Below are positions 35,925-44,033 of a DNA stretch of 64,000 nt, piece after piece. The position numbers and the translations under genes were made by a program. This DNA is from Nocardioides islandensis (GTDB taxonomy: Bacteria; Actinomycetota; Actinomycetes; Propionibacteriales; Nocardioidaceae). Within the stretch, counting starts at the first letter, position 1, and every line of letters begins with the position of its first letter. The notes under the pieces were generated by a model that saw only the letters and a program-made list of their open reading frames with translations, had not been told where the DNA came from and searched no databases. The stretch lies in NCBI RefSeq assembly GCF_015352455.1, contig NZ_JADKPN010000002.1:310001-374000 (forward strand), read 5' to 3'.

Positions 35925-37319
35925 TCAGTCCATGTCGACGTGGGCGTACGGGTCGACCACGCCTCGCATCCGGCTCAGCATCGGCGGCTTGCTCTTCGGG
36001 AAGTTCTCGTACCAGTAGTCGATGAAGCGCTGGTACTTCATGGTGGTGGCGCGTCGCTTGATGATCCCGAAGTTCTCGTCGGAGACCGCGGCGAACCCGG
36101 ACCAGTTGGACGACCCGTTCAGGGTCAGCCAGGCACCGGTGATCCCGCCCCAGACGCCGTTGATCGTCAGCGCCTTCAGGTGGAAGTAGTTGTCGAACTC
36201 GCCGTCACCGTCGAAGTCCTGCACGAGGTGCTTCTTCGGCACCACGCCACGGGCCGTCGGCTGGTTGAGGAACCGGAAGATGGCCACGCCCATGACGGTG
36301 TAGGCGATGCGCACGTCGCAGCCCTGCGCGTAGAGCTCCTTGAGCCGCGCGGCGATGGCCATGCCACGCTCGTTGCGCATCACGTCCGGAGCGGCGCGGA
36401 TGACGGTGCGGCCGCCCTTGCCGGCGCCGTCGGTGGCGCCGAGGCACTGCACCTTGCTGAGCAGGTCCTGGACCGGGTCGCCGGTACGGCCGCCGGGGCC
36501 GACGAGGGGCGTGAACCCCCACAGGTCCTTGCCGGTGTCCTTCTCGACGAACTGCTGCGCGACCGGCTCGTCCTGCCACATCTCGTGGTAGGTGTGGACG
36601 CCGAACCGGTACAGCTGCTTGTTGTCGATCCAGGTGTAGAGGTCGTTCCACTGGTTCACCGCGCCCGCCACGGTGAGGTTCGCCGAGCCCTGCATGACGA
36701 CGTTCTTGGCCTTGCCGGTCTTCGAGAAGAGATAGAACTTCGAGTGCGCGGCGCCCCCCTGCCCCCGGCACGAGTCGATGCAGGTCTTGGCGTAGCTGCG
36801 CCGCCGCTGCGGCAGCTTCTGGTTGTTGCGCTTGAGCGTCGCCTTCAGCCGCACGAAGCCGGGGTTGGGGATGTCCACCAGGTTCGTGTTGTCCATGAGA
36901 ACGCGGACCTTCACGCCGCGGAGCTGGGCGCGGATCAGCGCGTCCACCGCCGTGCGGGACATGATGTTCCAGGACATGATCCGGATCCGCGACCTCGCAG
37001 GCGCGTGGTTGATCGCCGCGATGATCTTGCCGAAGACGCGGTTGCGGTCCTCGCGCCGGCCCAGTGCGGCGTTGAACACGACGCCCGGCGCGGGCGAGTA
37101 GCGCTTCGGCTTCTTGTCCGCGGCCAGGGCCCGTTCGTTGGTGACCAGGCTGTCGTCGAGGCTGCTCGTGGCCGGCCCGGTGAGCGAGGGCTCCTCGGCC
37201 GAGATGGTCGGCGTCCCCGACCTGGCGGGCGTGCCCGCGGGGTCGGCGTTGCTGGTGCCACCGAGAGCGAGCACACCGGCGACGAGCGCGAGCGCGATCA
37301 GGAACCGTGCAGGACGCAC
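35925..37319 (-). CDS. Exported phospholipase D-like protein
   Basis: A 464-residue protein with a signal peptide (RFLIALALVAGVLALGGTSNA). Two PLD half-domains are visible. The first HKD is HSKFYLFSKTGKAK at 192-205 with GSANLTVAG after it; the second is FHLKALTI at 379-386 with NGSSNWSGF. Cysteines 180 and 184 (CIDSC) precede the first HKD, and the same Cys-x3-Cys spacing occurs in the degenerate domain of the 28162 protein. It is likely to be active on phosphodiesters (phospholipid, DNA or teichoic-acid-like polymer) outside the cell. First gene of the run that includes LicD-methyltransferase, DUF6752 and sulfotransferase. Confidence 0.87.
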   Translation of the reverse strand: MRPARFLIALALVAGVLALGGTSNADPAGTPARSGTPTISAEEPSLTGPATSSLDDSLVTNERALAADKKPKRYSPAPGVVFNAALGRREDRNRVFGKIIAAINHAPARSRIRIMSWNIMSRTAVDALIRAQLRGVKVRVLMDNTNLVDIPNPGFVRLKATLKRNNQKLPQRRRSYAKTCIDSCRGQGGAAHSKFYLFSKTGKAKNVVMQGSANLTVAGAVNQWNDLYTWIDNKQLYRFGVHTYHEMWQDEPVAQQFVEKDTGKDLWGFTPLVGPGGRTGDPVQDLLSKVQCLGATDGAGKGGRTVIRAAPDVMRNERGMAIAARLKELYAQGCDVRIAYTVMGVAIFRFLNQPTARGVVPKKHLVQDFDGDGEFDNYFHLKALTINGVWGGITGAWLTLNGSSNWSGFAAVSDENFGIIKRRATTMKYQRFIDYWYENFPKSKPPMLSRMRGVVDPYAHVDMD

Positions 37320-37479
37320 GAGCCACTCCTTCGAAGAAGATCGGTCGTTTCTTGGGGGCGGCGAGCCCCGTTCAACGGCGTGCCTCGATGCCTGGGAGGG
37401 CGGCTCAAGTGCCGAGTTGGCACTATAACTGGACAGCCGTCAAGCCCGACAAATCAGGCGACCGACCCCGTGGGCGGTG
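37320..37479 (-). promoter_or_regulatory. Lower-GC intergenic region with a possible PLD-operon promoter
   Basis: These 160 bp separate the lipoprotein gene from the PLD gene and are less GC-rich than their surroundings. On the minus strand TATAGT follows TTGTCG by 19 nt, a possible -10/-35 pair about 100 bp before the PLD ATG. A GGGGGCGGCGAGCCCC dyad lies near the gene. Weak support. Confidence 0.3.
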
Positions 37480-37902
37480 TCACGCCCGGCAGGAGCGCAC
37501 CATCTTGAGGTAGCCCTTGTCCTTGTCCAGCGGGCCGCTGGCCTCGTAGATCTTCCCGCCGGCCACGCCGTAGAAGCGGTCCGCGTAGCGGACGATGTGC
37601 TGGCCCGAGGAGCAGGAGAGGTTGTCGGCCGCGACCTGGTCGCTGCCGTCGAGGCAGCCCTTGTAGCCGCCTGGGATCTTCTGGCCCGCGACCCAGACGC
37701 TGTCGCACGCGGGCCAGTCCGGCGCCTCGGACGTGGCCTCGGTGCTGGCCGGGGTGTCGCTCGGCGTGGCCGAGGAGCTGGTGGACGTGGTGTCGGCCGG
37801 GTCAGCGGCGGACGATCCGGAGTCGTCTCCGCAGGCGCTCACCAGCGCGAGTGGGACCACGAGCGCTGCCACGACTGTCGTCAGCATTCCCCGTGCCTTC
37901 AT
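37480..37902 (-). CDS. Small lipoprotein of unknown function
   Basis: A 140-residue protein with a lipoprotein signal (MLTTVVAALVVPLALVSAC), a Ser/Thr/Asp-rich spacer (24-60) and a Cys-rich C-terminal domain (PACDSVW, GGYKGCLDG, LSCSSGQ, VRSCRA) likely to have two disulfides. The first 101 bp lie within the 3' end of the sulfotransferase-like gene in another frame; an internal ATG at 37887 would shorten the overlap to 86 bp. I recognise no family beyond secreted Cys-rich proteins of actinobacteria. Confidence 0.72.
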   Translation of the reverse strand: MKARGMLTTVVAALVVPLALVSACGDDSGSSAADPADTTSTSSSATPSDTPASTEATSEAPDWPACDSVWVAGQKIPGGYKGCLDGSDQVAADNLSCSSGQHIVRYADRFYGVAGGKIYEASGPLDKDKGYLKMVRSCRA

Positions 37903-38965
37903 GGCTGGAGTCTACGTCGGCTTCGGCGACCCGGCGGAGGACGTCGTCGACGATCTGGTCCACCTCGGCGGGGTCCGGGACACCGGCGGGCACCTCGTCG
38001 GGCCGAGGGTCACCGGGTGCTCCGAGCACGGGCTCCAGGTCGGTCAGGTCGCCGTGCACGCGGTACCCCGCGGCCTCGACCTCGGCCCGCCAGGCCGCGG
38101 TCGCGGGGACGAACACGTCGGCCAGGTCGGCCGGCGTCCGGGCCGGCGTGCCCGGTCGTCCCGCGAGCCGGTCCTCGGCGAGGTCCCGCTTCACGTACCT
38201 CGCGTGCTGGCGCGGGGTCAGCCGCCCGGCGAGACCGCGGTTCACGGCCCGGAGCAGGGCGACCGACTCGACGGTCAGCGACGGGTTCGCCGGCGGGACG
38301 GCGCGCGGGTCGACCACGCCCGGCGGGATGCCGCAGGCGTCGGCGAACCGCTGCCACAGGACCTCAGGCGCGGCCCCGGGCGGCGGGGCCGGGACCAGGT
38401 GCACGCGCTCGGCGGGTACGGCCGTCGCCCAGCGACGCAGCGCCGCGGCGTGGTCCTGGGCGTGCCAGAAGTGCGGACGAACCGCTGGCGTCGAGCGGTC
38501 GTCGGCGCGGTACTGCTCGCGCTCGAAGTCCGCGAACGAGCCGACGTCGCCGAGCTTGACCTCCTCCTGCCAGTGCGCCGTCGCCTGCCGCCCGAGGTCG
38601 CGCGCGGTGACGACCACGTCGACGCGCATCCCCTCCAGCGGGGCGAGAGCCGCCGCGATCTCGTCCGGCTCCGCGCCGCCGAGGATCTCGTGGCTGATCA
38701 CCGACACGCCGTCGTAGGACCGCACCCGGTCGCACAGCGCCTGCCAGGTTCCGGCGACGTCCTCCTCGGCCAGCCCGAACTTCTCGCGGCTCCCCCGCAC
38801 CTCGACGGCACCCAGAAACATCGCCTGCGGCCTCACGAACGGGTACAGCACCCCGGCCTCGCGCAGCGCGTCGCGATGGCCGGCCAGCAGGGCCTGGAGG
38901 TACGTCGTGCCGGTCTTGGGCAGCCCGACGTGCAGCACCACTCGTGCGGCGTCTCGGGGCGTCAT
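37802..38965 (-). CDS. Sulfotransferase-like protein, second copy
   Basis: A 387-residue protein with the same PAPS-loop signature as the 33064 protein: RVVLHVGLPKTGTTYLQALL; the second motif is VDVVVTARDLGRQATAHWQE. The last 35 residues (from about SSHEGTGNAD, rich in Ser, Gly and Arg) overlap the lipoprotein gene and look like a low-complexity extension, as if the normal stop was lost. It is divergent from the MgtE-N/CBS gene. The likely role is sulfation of a surface glycan or lipid. Confidence 0.78.
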   Translation of the reverse strand: MTPRDAARVVLHVGLPKTGTTYLQALLAGHRDALREAGVLYPFVRPQAMFLGAVEVRGSREKFGLAEEDVAGTWQALCDRVRSYDGVSVISHEILGGAEPDEIAAALAPLEGMRVDVVVTARDLGRQATAHWQEEVKLGDVGSFADFEREQYRADDRSTPAVRPHFWHAQDHAAALRRWATAVPAERVHLVPAPPPGAAPEVLWQRFADACGIPPGVVDPRAVPPANPSLTVESVALLRAVNRGLAGRLTPRQHARYVKRDLAEDRLAGRPGTPARTPADLADVFVPATAAWRAEVEAAGYRVHGDLTDLEPVLGAPGDPRPDEVPAGVPDPAEVDQIVDDVLRRVAEADVDSSHEGTGNADDSRGSARGPTRAGERLRRRLRIVRR

Positions 38966-39005
38966 GCGCCCATCGTGGCACCGCGCCCGAGTAGCGTTCG
39001 CACAC

Positions 39006-40253
39006 GTGAGCACCAGCCCGTCCCGCGTGTACGCCGCGCGGCTCGTCGGACTGCCGATCTTCGACCCACAGGGCGACCAGGTCGGCAAGGTGCGCGACCT
39101 GGTGGTGGCCATCCGGTCCGAGGGCAGCCAGCCGCGGGTGCTCGGCCTGGTGGCGGAGGTGTTCGGACGGCGCCGCATCTTCGTGCCGATGACGCGGGTG
39201 ACCAACATCGACAGCGGGCAGGTCTACACGACCGGGTTGCTGAACATGCGCCGCTTCGAGCAGCGGCCCACCGAGACTCTGGTGGTCGGGCAGCTCTTCG
39301 ACCGCACGGTCACGGTCAAGACGACCGGCGTCACCGGCACGATCTACGACGTCGCGATGGAGCAGGCCCGCACCCGCGACTGGGTGCTCAGCCGGATCGC
39401 CGTCCAGGAGCCCGCCAAGGGCCTGCGTCGCCGCGGGCAGACCCACGTCGCCGAGTGGGCCGAGGTCGAGGGCCTGAGCCGGCGCGAGCCCACCCAGGCC
39501 GCCACGCAGCTGATCCACGCCCTCAACGAGCTCCGCCCGGCCGACGCGGCGAGCGTGATCCACGACCTGCCGCTCGAGCGCCGTACCGCTGTCGTCGCCG
39601 CCCTGACCGACGAGCGCCTCGCCGACGTCCTCGAGGAGCTGCCCGAGGAGGACCAGGTCGAGATCCTCGGCTACCTGGAGGGAGAGCGGGCCGCCGACGT
39701 GCTCGAGGAGATGGACCCCGACGACGCGGCCGACCTGATCGCCGAGCTGCCGCCGGAGCGGGCCGAGGCGCTGCTCCTGCTGATGGAGCCGGAGGAGGCC
39801 GAGGACGTCAAGCGGCTGATGTCGTACGTCGAGAACACCGCCGGCGCGATGATGACCTCCGAGCCGGTGATCCTCGGTCCGGACGCCACGATCGCCGACG
39901 CCCTGGCCCACGTGCGCAACCCCGACCTGACCCCGGCGCTGGCCGCGCTGGTGTACGTCTGCCGCCCGCCGCTGGAGACGCCGACCGGGCGCTTCCTCGG
40001 CGTGGCGCACATCCAGCGCCTGCTGCGCGAACCTCCCTCGACGCTGGTGGCCGGCGCGCTGGACGACTCGATGGAGAACCTCCGCGTCGAGGCCACCATC
40101 GACGAGGTGGCCGCCCACCTCGCGACCTACAACCTGGTCGCGGCGCCGGTCGTCGACGAGGACGGTCACCTGCTGGGCGCGGTGACGGTCGACGACCTGC
40201 TCGACCACATGCTCCCCGAGAACTGGCGGGACCGGGCGGTGCGGCATGGCTGA
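39006..40253 (+). CDS. MgtE N-domain / CBS protein without membrane domain
   Basis: Starts at GTG (VSTSPSRVYAARLVGLPIFD), 415 residues. The N-terminal PRC-barrel-like region (VGKVRDLVVAIRSEG) is followed by an MgtE N-terminal superhelical domain (LNELRPADAASVIHDLPLER, LEEMDPDDAADLIAELPPER) and two CBS domains (GAMMTSEPVILGPDATIADA, YNLVAAPVVDEDGHLLGAVT). The Mg2+-channel membrane domain of MgtE is absent, so this is a soluble sensor rather than a transporter. Its last 8 bp overlap a DUF1003 membrane-protein gene, a frequent pairing that may rebuild a two-protein system. TAGCGT lies 8 nt before the GTG; probably leaderless. Confidence 0.88.
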   Translation: MSTSPSRVYAARLVGLPIFDPQGDQVGKVRDLVVAIRSEGSQPRVLGLVAEVFGRRRIFVPMTRVTNIDSGQVYTTGLLNMRRFEQRPTETLVVGQLFDRTVTVKTTGVTGTIYDVAMEQARTRDWVLSRIAVQEPAKGLRRRGQTHVAEWAEVEGLSRREPTQAATQLIHALNELRPADAASVIHDLPLERRTAVVAALTDERLADVLEELPEEDQVEILGYLEGERAADVLEEMDPDDAADLIAELPPERAEALLLLMEPEEAEDVKRLMSYVENTAGAMMTSEPVILGPDATIADALAHVRNPDLTPALAALVYVCRPPLETPTGRFLGVAHIQRLLREPPSTLVAGALDDSMENLRVEATIDEVAAHLATYNLVAAPVVDEDGHLLGAVTVDDLLDHMLPENWRDRAVRHG

Positions 40254-40785
40254 CGTGTCCCGCGCCTCGCGCCGCGCCCGGCTCGACACCCCCCGGGAGG
40301 CCCGTCGCCAGCTGGTCCGGCGGCCGACGTACGACTCCGACAGGTTCGGCGTCTTCGCCGAGCAGTTCGCCCGGTTCATGGGCACCGCCCAGTTCCTCAT
40401 CTACATGACGCTGTTCGTGGCGGCCTGGCTGCTGTGGAACGTCCTGATGCCCCGGCGTCTGGTGTTCGACGACCCGCCGTTCATCGCGCTGACCCTGATG
40501 CTCAGCCTCCAGGCGTCGTACGCCGCTCCGTTGATCCTGCTCGCGCAGAACCGGCAGGAGGCCCGCGACCGGGTGGTCGCCGAGCAGGACCGGCAGGCCG
40601 ACGCGCGGGCGCACGCCGACATGGAGTTCCTGGCGCGCGAGGTGGCGTCGCTGCGGATGGCCGTCGGCGAGGTCGCGACCCGCGACTTCCTCCGCTCCGA
40701 GCTGCGCTCGCTGCTGTCCGAGCTCGAGGAGCGGACGGACGTCAGCCCAGAAGAACCAGGCCAGCCAGAGGCACCAGCCAGCTGA
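40246..40785 (+). CDS. DUF1003 domain-containing membrane protein
   Basis: A 179-residue protein starting MADVSRASRRARLDTPREAR. Two transmembrane helices (about 47-67 and 84-104) surround the DUF1003 motif, which includes FPLNL-type variants seen here as DDPPFIALTLMLSLQASYAA. A long coiled-coil tail (RQADARAHADMEFLAREVAS) follows. The gene overlaps the MgtE-N/CBS gene by 8 bp, so the products probably work together in the membrane. The role is unknown. Confidence 0.88.
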   Translation: MADVSRASRRARLDTPREARRQLVRRPTYDSDRFGVFAEQFARFMGTAQFLIYMTLFVAAWLLWNVLMPRRLVFDDPPFIALTLMLSLQASYAAPLILLAQNRQEARDRVVAEQDRQADARAHADMEFLAREVASLRMAVGEVATRDFLRSELRSLLSELEERTDVSPEEPGQPEAPAS

Positions 40786-41464
40786 CGAACGATCCGACGA
40801 GGAAGTACTCCGTCAGCCGGTGCACCTTGTCCTGCTCGGCCGGCGAGGACAGCTCCGGCCAGCGGAGCAGGCCCTTCGCGGCCACCACGATCGCGGCGGC
40901 GGTGAGGTTGCCGGCCAGGCCGAGGCCGAGGATGAACAATCGCTCCAGCGGCCCGAGCAGCCGCCCGCCCTTGAGCGTGCGCGCCGGCCCGGACAGCCCG
41001 CCGGCGGCGTCGGGCCGCATCGTGCCGGTCGCCGACAGCACGAGGCGGACCAGCACGTTGCCGGTCGACAGCTGGACGAGCAGCACGCCCGCGAGCAGCA
41101 GCGCCCGGTCGGGCTCGAGCCCGGCGAGCACCGGGGCGTCCGCCTGTGCCAGCCAGTCGGCGTAGGGCCCGGCCGCGTCCGCGGCCTGGCCCGACAGCAG
41201 CACCACGACGACCAGCCCGGCGGCGAGCATCGCCAGGGGCACGACCGCCCGGTGCGCGCGGAAGCCGAGGGCGACGACCCGCTCCCACGCACAGGCGTAC
41301 GCCGCCAGGACCAGCACCGCGAGCAGGTCCGGCCAGCCGGTGAGTCCGGCAAGCAGACCCAGGCCCAGGGTGACCGCGGCGGCGATGCCTCCCGGCACGA
41401 AGCGGGTGGGCCGCACCGAGTGGACCAGGTCGGCGCACCCGATCCCGACCAGCAGCAGGGCCAA
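40742..41464 (-). CDS. Polytopic membrane protein downstream of SatD
   Basis: A 240-residue protein with six or seven hydrophobic helices and a conserved-looking cytosolic loop SGPARTLKGGRLLGPLERLF, then GLLRWPELSSPAEQDKVHRL. It begins MALLLVGIGCADLVHSVRPT, 5 bp after the SatD stop. Membrane proteins of this type regularly follow SatD, and I take it as the SatD partner. Its 3' end overlaps the convergent DUF1003 gene by 44 bp. No transport or enzyme motif is recognised. Confidence 0.75.
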   Translation of the reverse strand: MALLLVGIGCADLVHSVRPTRFVPGGIAAAVTLGLGLLAGLTGWPDLLAVLVLAAYACAWERVVALGFRAHRAVVPLAMLAAGLVVVVLLSGQAADAAGPYADWLAQADAPVLAGLEPDRALLLAGVLLVQLSTGNVLVRLVLSATGTMRPDAAGGLSGPARTLKGGRLLGPLERLFILGLGLAGNLTAAAIVVAAKGLLRWPELSSPAEQDKVHRLTEYFLVGSFVSWLVPLAGLVLLG

Positions 41465-41469
41465 CCAGC

Positions 41470-42171
41470 TCAGTGGATCTCTCCCATCAGTCGTTCGCTC
41501 GCGACGAGCGCCGCGAGGCCGTCGTGGCGGACCCGCTGCGACACCGCGGAGGGCGAGACGTCCTCCTTCTCCGCGATCTCACGCTGGGTCCTCCCGGACA
41601 GCAGACCACGCAGCACCCCCAGGGACCGGTCGGACAGGCCGCCGACCATCTCGTCGCGCAGCACGAGGGCGGCGTTCACGGCGGCCTGGTCCGGGCCGTC
41701 GCATCCCTCGGCCACGCGGTACGCCGTCCGCCGGCGCCGGTGCCCGGCTCGCGCGGCGTCCTGCTCGACCTCGACGACCGCCGCACGAGCGGCCCACCAG
41801 CCGGGCCCGTCCTGGATCCTCGGGTCCTCGTCGAGGACCTCGACCGGCCCCCAGCCGATGCCCTGACGGACGTCGACCTCGGGCAGCAGGGCCAGGCGCA
41901 GCCACCGGGTCGCCCGCAACGCGGCGCCCACGGTCGCGAAGACGCCCTGGTACTCGTCGCCCGCCGTGATCCACAGCGGCGCGACGAGCAGGGTCCGGCC
42001 GTCGCCGTCGGCTCGCCGCTCCTCGGCCCGCAGCAGGTCGTTGACCTCCTCCAGGCGGCCGGCGAGGCGGCCGTGCAGGTCCTGGCGGTCGGCGAAGCCG
42101 CGCGACCCGACCACGTCCCCGATGACCGTGGCCACGGCGACGGGTGAAGTCATCTCCTTCTTTGGCACCAT
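41470..42171 (-). CDS. SatD-family regulator-like protein
   Basis: A 233-residue protein with the SatD start VAVATVIGDVVGSRGFADRQ and middle ITAGDEYQGVFATVGAALRA. The C-terminus is a helix-turn-helix: LSGRTQREIAEKEDVSPSAV, SQRVRHDGLAALVASERL. Homologous SatD proteins are thought to regulate their own operon. I place the start at the ATG at 42171 because TATCCT lies 7 nt before it; an internal ATG at 42153 is preceded directly by AAGGAG and cannot be excluded. The promoter carries a 6-bp dyad that may be its operator. Confidence 0.82.
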   Translation of the reverse strand: MVPKKEMTSPVAVATVIGDVVGSRGFADRQDLHGRLAGRLEEVNDLLRAEERRADGDGRTLLVAPLWITAGDEYQGVFATVGAALRATRWLRLALLPEVDVRQGIGWGPVEVLDEDPRIQDGPGWWAARAAVVEVEQDAARAGHRRRRTAYRVAEGCDGPDQAAVNAALVLRDEMVGGLSDRSLGVLRGLLSGRTQREIAEKEDVSPSAVSQRVRHDGLAALVASERLMGEIH

Positions 42172-42178
42172 GGTGAAG

Positions 42179-42201
42179 AGGATACCTTACTCTGAAGTAA
42201 G
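42179..42201 (-). promoter_or_regulatory. satD promoter with operator-like dyad
   Basis: On the minus strand TATCCT (42179-42184) lies 7 nt before the ATG. Directly upstream is a perfect inverted repeat, CTTACT (42186-42191) and AGTAAG (42196-42201), separated by 4 nt. The dyad lies in the -10/-35 spacer, so a bound protein would block RNA polymerase. The HTH of SatD is the obvious candidate ligand. Confidence 0.5.
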
Positions 42202-42289
42202 ATGAAGCCCTGCGCTTCCGTTCGCACGAGGTCCGCCGCCGGCCACCGAAGCGGGGATCCCCGTGCGCACCGCCTAGACTCGCGGCACC

Positions 42290-43438
42290 ATGAGCATCTC
42301 ACCCGAGGCGGTCGACGCCGCGCTGGCCCGCGTGCACGACCCCGAGATCAAACGGCCGATCACCGAGCTCGGCATGGTCGACACCATCCACATCGACGGC
42401 GGCGTCGTACGACTCACCGTGCTGCTCACCGTCGCCGGGTGCCCCCTCAAGGACACCATCGACCGCGACGTCAACGCGGCCCTCCGCGCGGTGCCCGGCG
42501 TCACCGACGTCGACCTCACCCTCGGGGTGATGTCCGCCGAGCAGCGCGCGGGTCTCCAGCAGCAGCTCCGCGGCGGTCAGGCCCAGCGCGACATCCCCTT
42601 CGCCCAGCCGGGCTCGCTGACCCAGGTCTTCGCGGTGGCCAGCGGCAAGGGCGGCGTCGGCAAGTCCTCGCTCACCGTCAACCTCGCCCTCGCGATGGCC
42701 GCCGAGGGCCGCGCGGTCGGCATCGTCGACGCCGACATCTACGGCCACTCCGTGCCCGCGATGCTGGGGGTCGCCGACGCGCGGCCGACCCAGGTCGAGG
42801 ACCTGATCATGCCGGTGCCCACCGCGTCCGGAGTCAGCGTCATCTCCATCGGCATGCTGAAGCCGCGGCGCGACCAGGTCGTGGCCTGGCGCGGCCCCAT
42901 GCTCGACCGGGCCCTGGTGCAGATGCTGGCGGACGTCTACTGGGGCGACCTCGACGTGCTCCTGCTCGACCTGCCGCCGGGCACCGGCGACGTGGCGATC
43001 TCGCTGGGCCAGCACCTGCCCGGCGCCCAGGTGCTGGTGGTGACCACGCCACAGGAGGCCGCCGCGGAGGTGGCCGAGCGCGCCGGCACGATGGCCTCGA
43101 TGATGCACCAGCGGGTGGTCGGCGTCGTGGAGAACATGAGCTACCTGACCTGCCCGCACTGCGGTCCGTCCCACCAGATCGAGATCTTCGGGGCCGGCGG
43201 TGGGGAGCGCGTCGCGAGCACCCTCGCGAGCCGGTTCGGCTACGACGTGCCGCTGCTGGCCCGCATCCCCTTCGAGCCGTCCCTGCGCGAGGGTGGCGAC
43301 GCGGGCAAGCCGGTGGTCGAGGCGGACCCGACGAACCCCGCAGCCGTCGCGTTGCGAGAGGTCGCCACCCGTCTAGTGGGGCGGGGCCGAGGTTTGGCAG
43401 GACGCCAGCTGGGCCTGACTCCGACGGGTAAGTTCTAG
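42290..43438 (+). CDS. Mrp/NBP35-type Fe-S carrier ATPase
   Basis: A 382-residue protein. The N-terminus is a MIP18 domain (VHDPEIKRPITELGMVDTI, about 1-90). A P-loop ATPase follows: VASGKGGVGKSSLTVNLALA, GIVDADIYGHSVPAML, LLLDLPPGTGDVAISLG and a CPHC cluster motif near YLTCPHCGPSHQIE. Mrp (ApbC) proteins carry and hand over iron-sulfur clusters in the cytosol. TAGACT lies 9 nt before the ATG; no Shine-Dalgarno is apparent. The tatB gene follows 2 bp after. Confidence 0.95.
   Translation: MSISPEAVDAALARVHDPEIKRPITELGMVDTIHIDGGVVRLTVLLTVAGCPLKDTIDRDVNAALRAVPGVTDVDLTLGVMSAEQRAGLQQQLRGGQAQRDIPFAQPGSLTQVFAVASGKGGVGKSSLTVNLALAMAAEGRAVGIVDADIYGHSVPAMLGVADARPTQVEDLIMPVPTASGVSVISIGMLKPRRDQVVAWRGPMLDRALVQMLADVYWGDLDVLLLDLPPGTGDVAISLGQHLPGAQVLVVTTPQEAAAEVAERAGTMASMMHQRVVGVVENMSYLTCPHCGPSHQIEIFGAGGGERVASTLASRFGYDVPLLARIPFEPSLREGGDAGKPVVEADPTNPAAVALREVATRLVGRGRGLAGRQLGLTPTGKF
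43429..43434 (+). promoter_or_regulatory. Possible -10 box of a leaderless tatB message
   Basis: TAAGTT within the last codons of mrp ends 6 nt before the GTG of tatB. This could allow tatB to be transcribed alone without a leader in addition to read-through from mrp. Confidence 0.4.
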
Positions 43439-43440
43439 GC

Positions 43441-43770
43441 GTGTTCGGCGTCGGCCTTCCGGAGATGATCACCATCGCGCTCGTCGCGGTGCTCGTCTTC
43501 GGACCCGACCGGCTGCCCGACCTGGCCCGCCAGGCCGGTCGGATGGCCCGTCAGCTCCGCACGTTCGCCCACGCGGCGCGCGACGAGCTGCGCACCGAGC
43601 TGGGGCCGGAGTACGCCGACCTGCAGCTGCGCGACCTCGATCCGCGCGTGATCGTGCGCAAGCACATCATGGAGGCGATGAACGAGGAGGACGACGTCGA
43701 GCAGAGCAAGCGGCGCCAGCGTCCCCTGCACGAGGGCGAGGCGCCGCCGTTCGACCTGGACGCGACCTGA
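43441..43770 (+). CDS. tatB: Sec-independent protein translocase TatB
   Basis: A 109-residue protein (GTG start) with the Tat signature: MFGVGLPEMITIALVAVLVF gives the short transmembrane helix and the FGPDRLPDLARQAGRMARQL segment the hinge and amphipathic helix. The rest is charged and helical, as in TatB. It forms the substrate receptor of the twin-arginine export pathway with TatC; no tatC or tatA is in this window. Located after mrp, as commonly in actinobacteria. Confidence 0.93.
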   Translation: MFGVGLPEMITIALVAVLVFGPDRLPDLARQAGRMARQLRTFAHAARDELRTELGPEYADLQLRDLDPRVIVRKHIMEAMNEEDDVEQSKRRQRPLHEGEAPPFDLDAT

Positions 43771-43793
43771 CGGACTCTTGGGGGACACGGAAC

Positions 43794-44033
43794 ATGGCAA
43801 TCTCACGGTGGTGGCAGCTGTCGCTCGGCGTTTTCGTCGGCGCGTACTTCGTCCTGTTCCTACCCCGGCTCTCCTTCTTCGTGGCGATCATCATCGGCCT
43901 GGTGCTGGCGTGGGCGAGCCTGAAGAGCGACGGTGACGACGCGATGACCGCCGTGGGCGCCGGCTTCCTCACCGGCGTGCTGGGCGTCGGTCTGTTCCAC
44001 GTGGCCTCGATCCTCTTCGGCTCACCCTTCTGA
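43794..44033 (+). CDS. Small two- or three-helix membrane protein
   Basis: A 79-residue protein starting MAISRWWQLSLGVFVGAYFV, with helices at about 6-20, 24-42 and 52-75. The stop overlaps the start of the next small membrane-protein gene (TGATG), so the two are translated together. GGGGG 10 nt upstream may act as ribosome site. No family recognised; possibly Tat- or stress-associated by position only. Confidence 0.75.
   Translation: MAISRWWQLSLGVFVGAYFVLFLPRLSFFVAIIIGLVLAWASLKSDGDDAMTAVGAGFLTGVLGVGLFHVASILFGSPF

Noticed and set aside
33064..38965. The two sulfotransferase-like genes as a recent tandem duplication
   Set aside because: They share the PAPS loop and general layout, but the rest of the proteins differ widely and no nucleotide-level repeat is visible.
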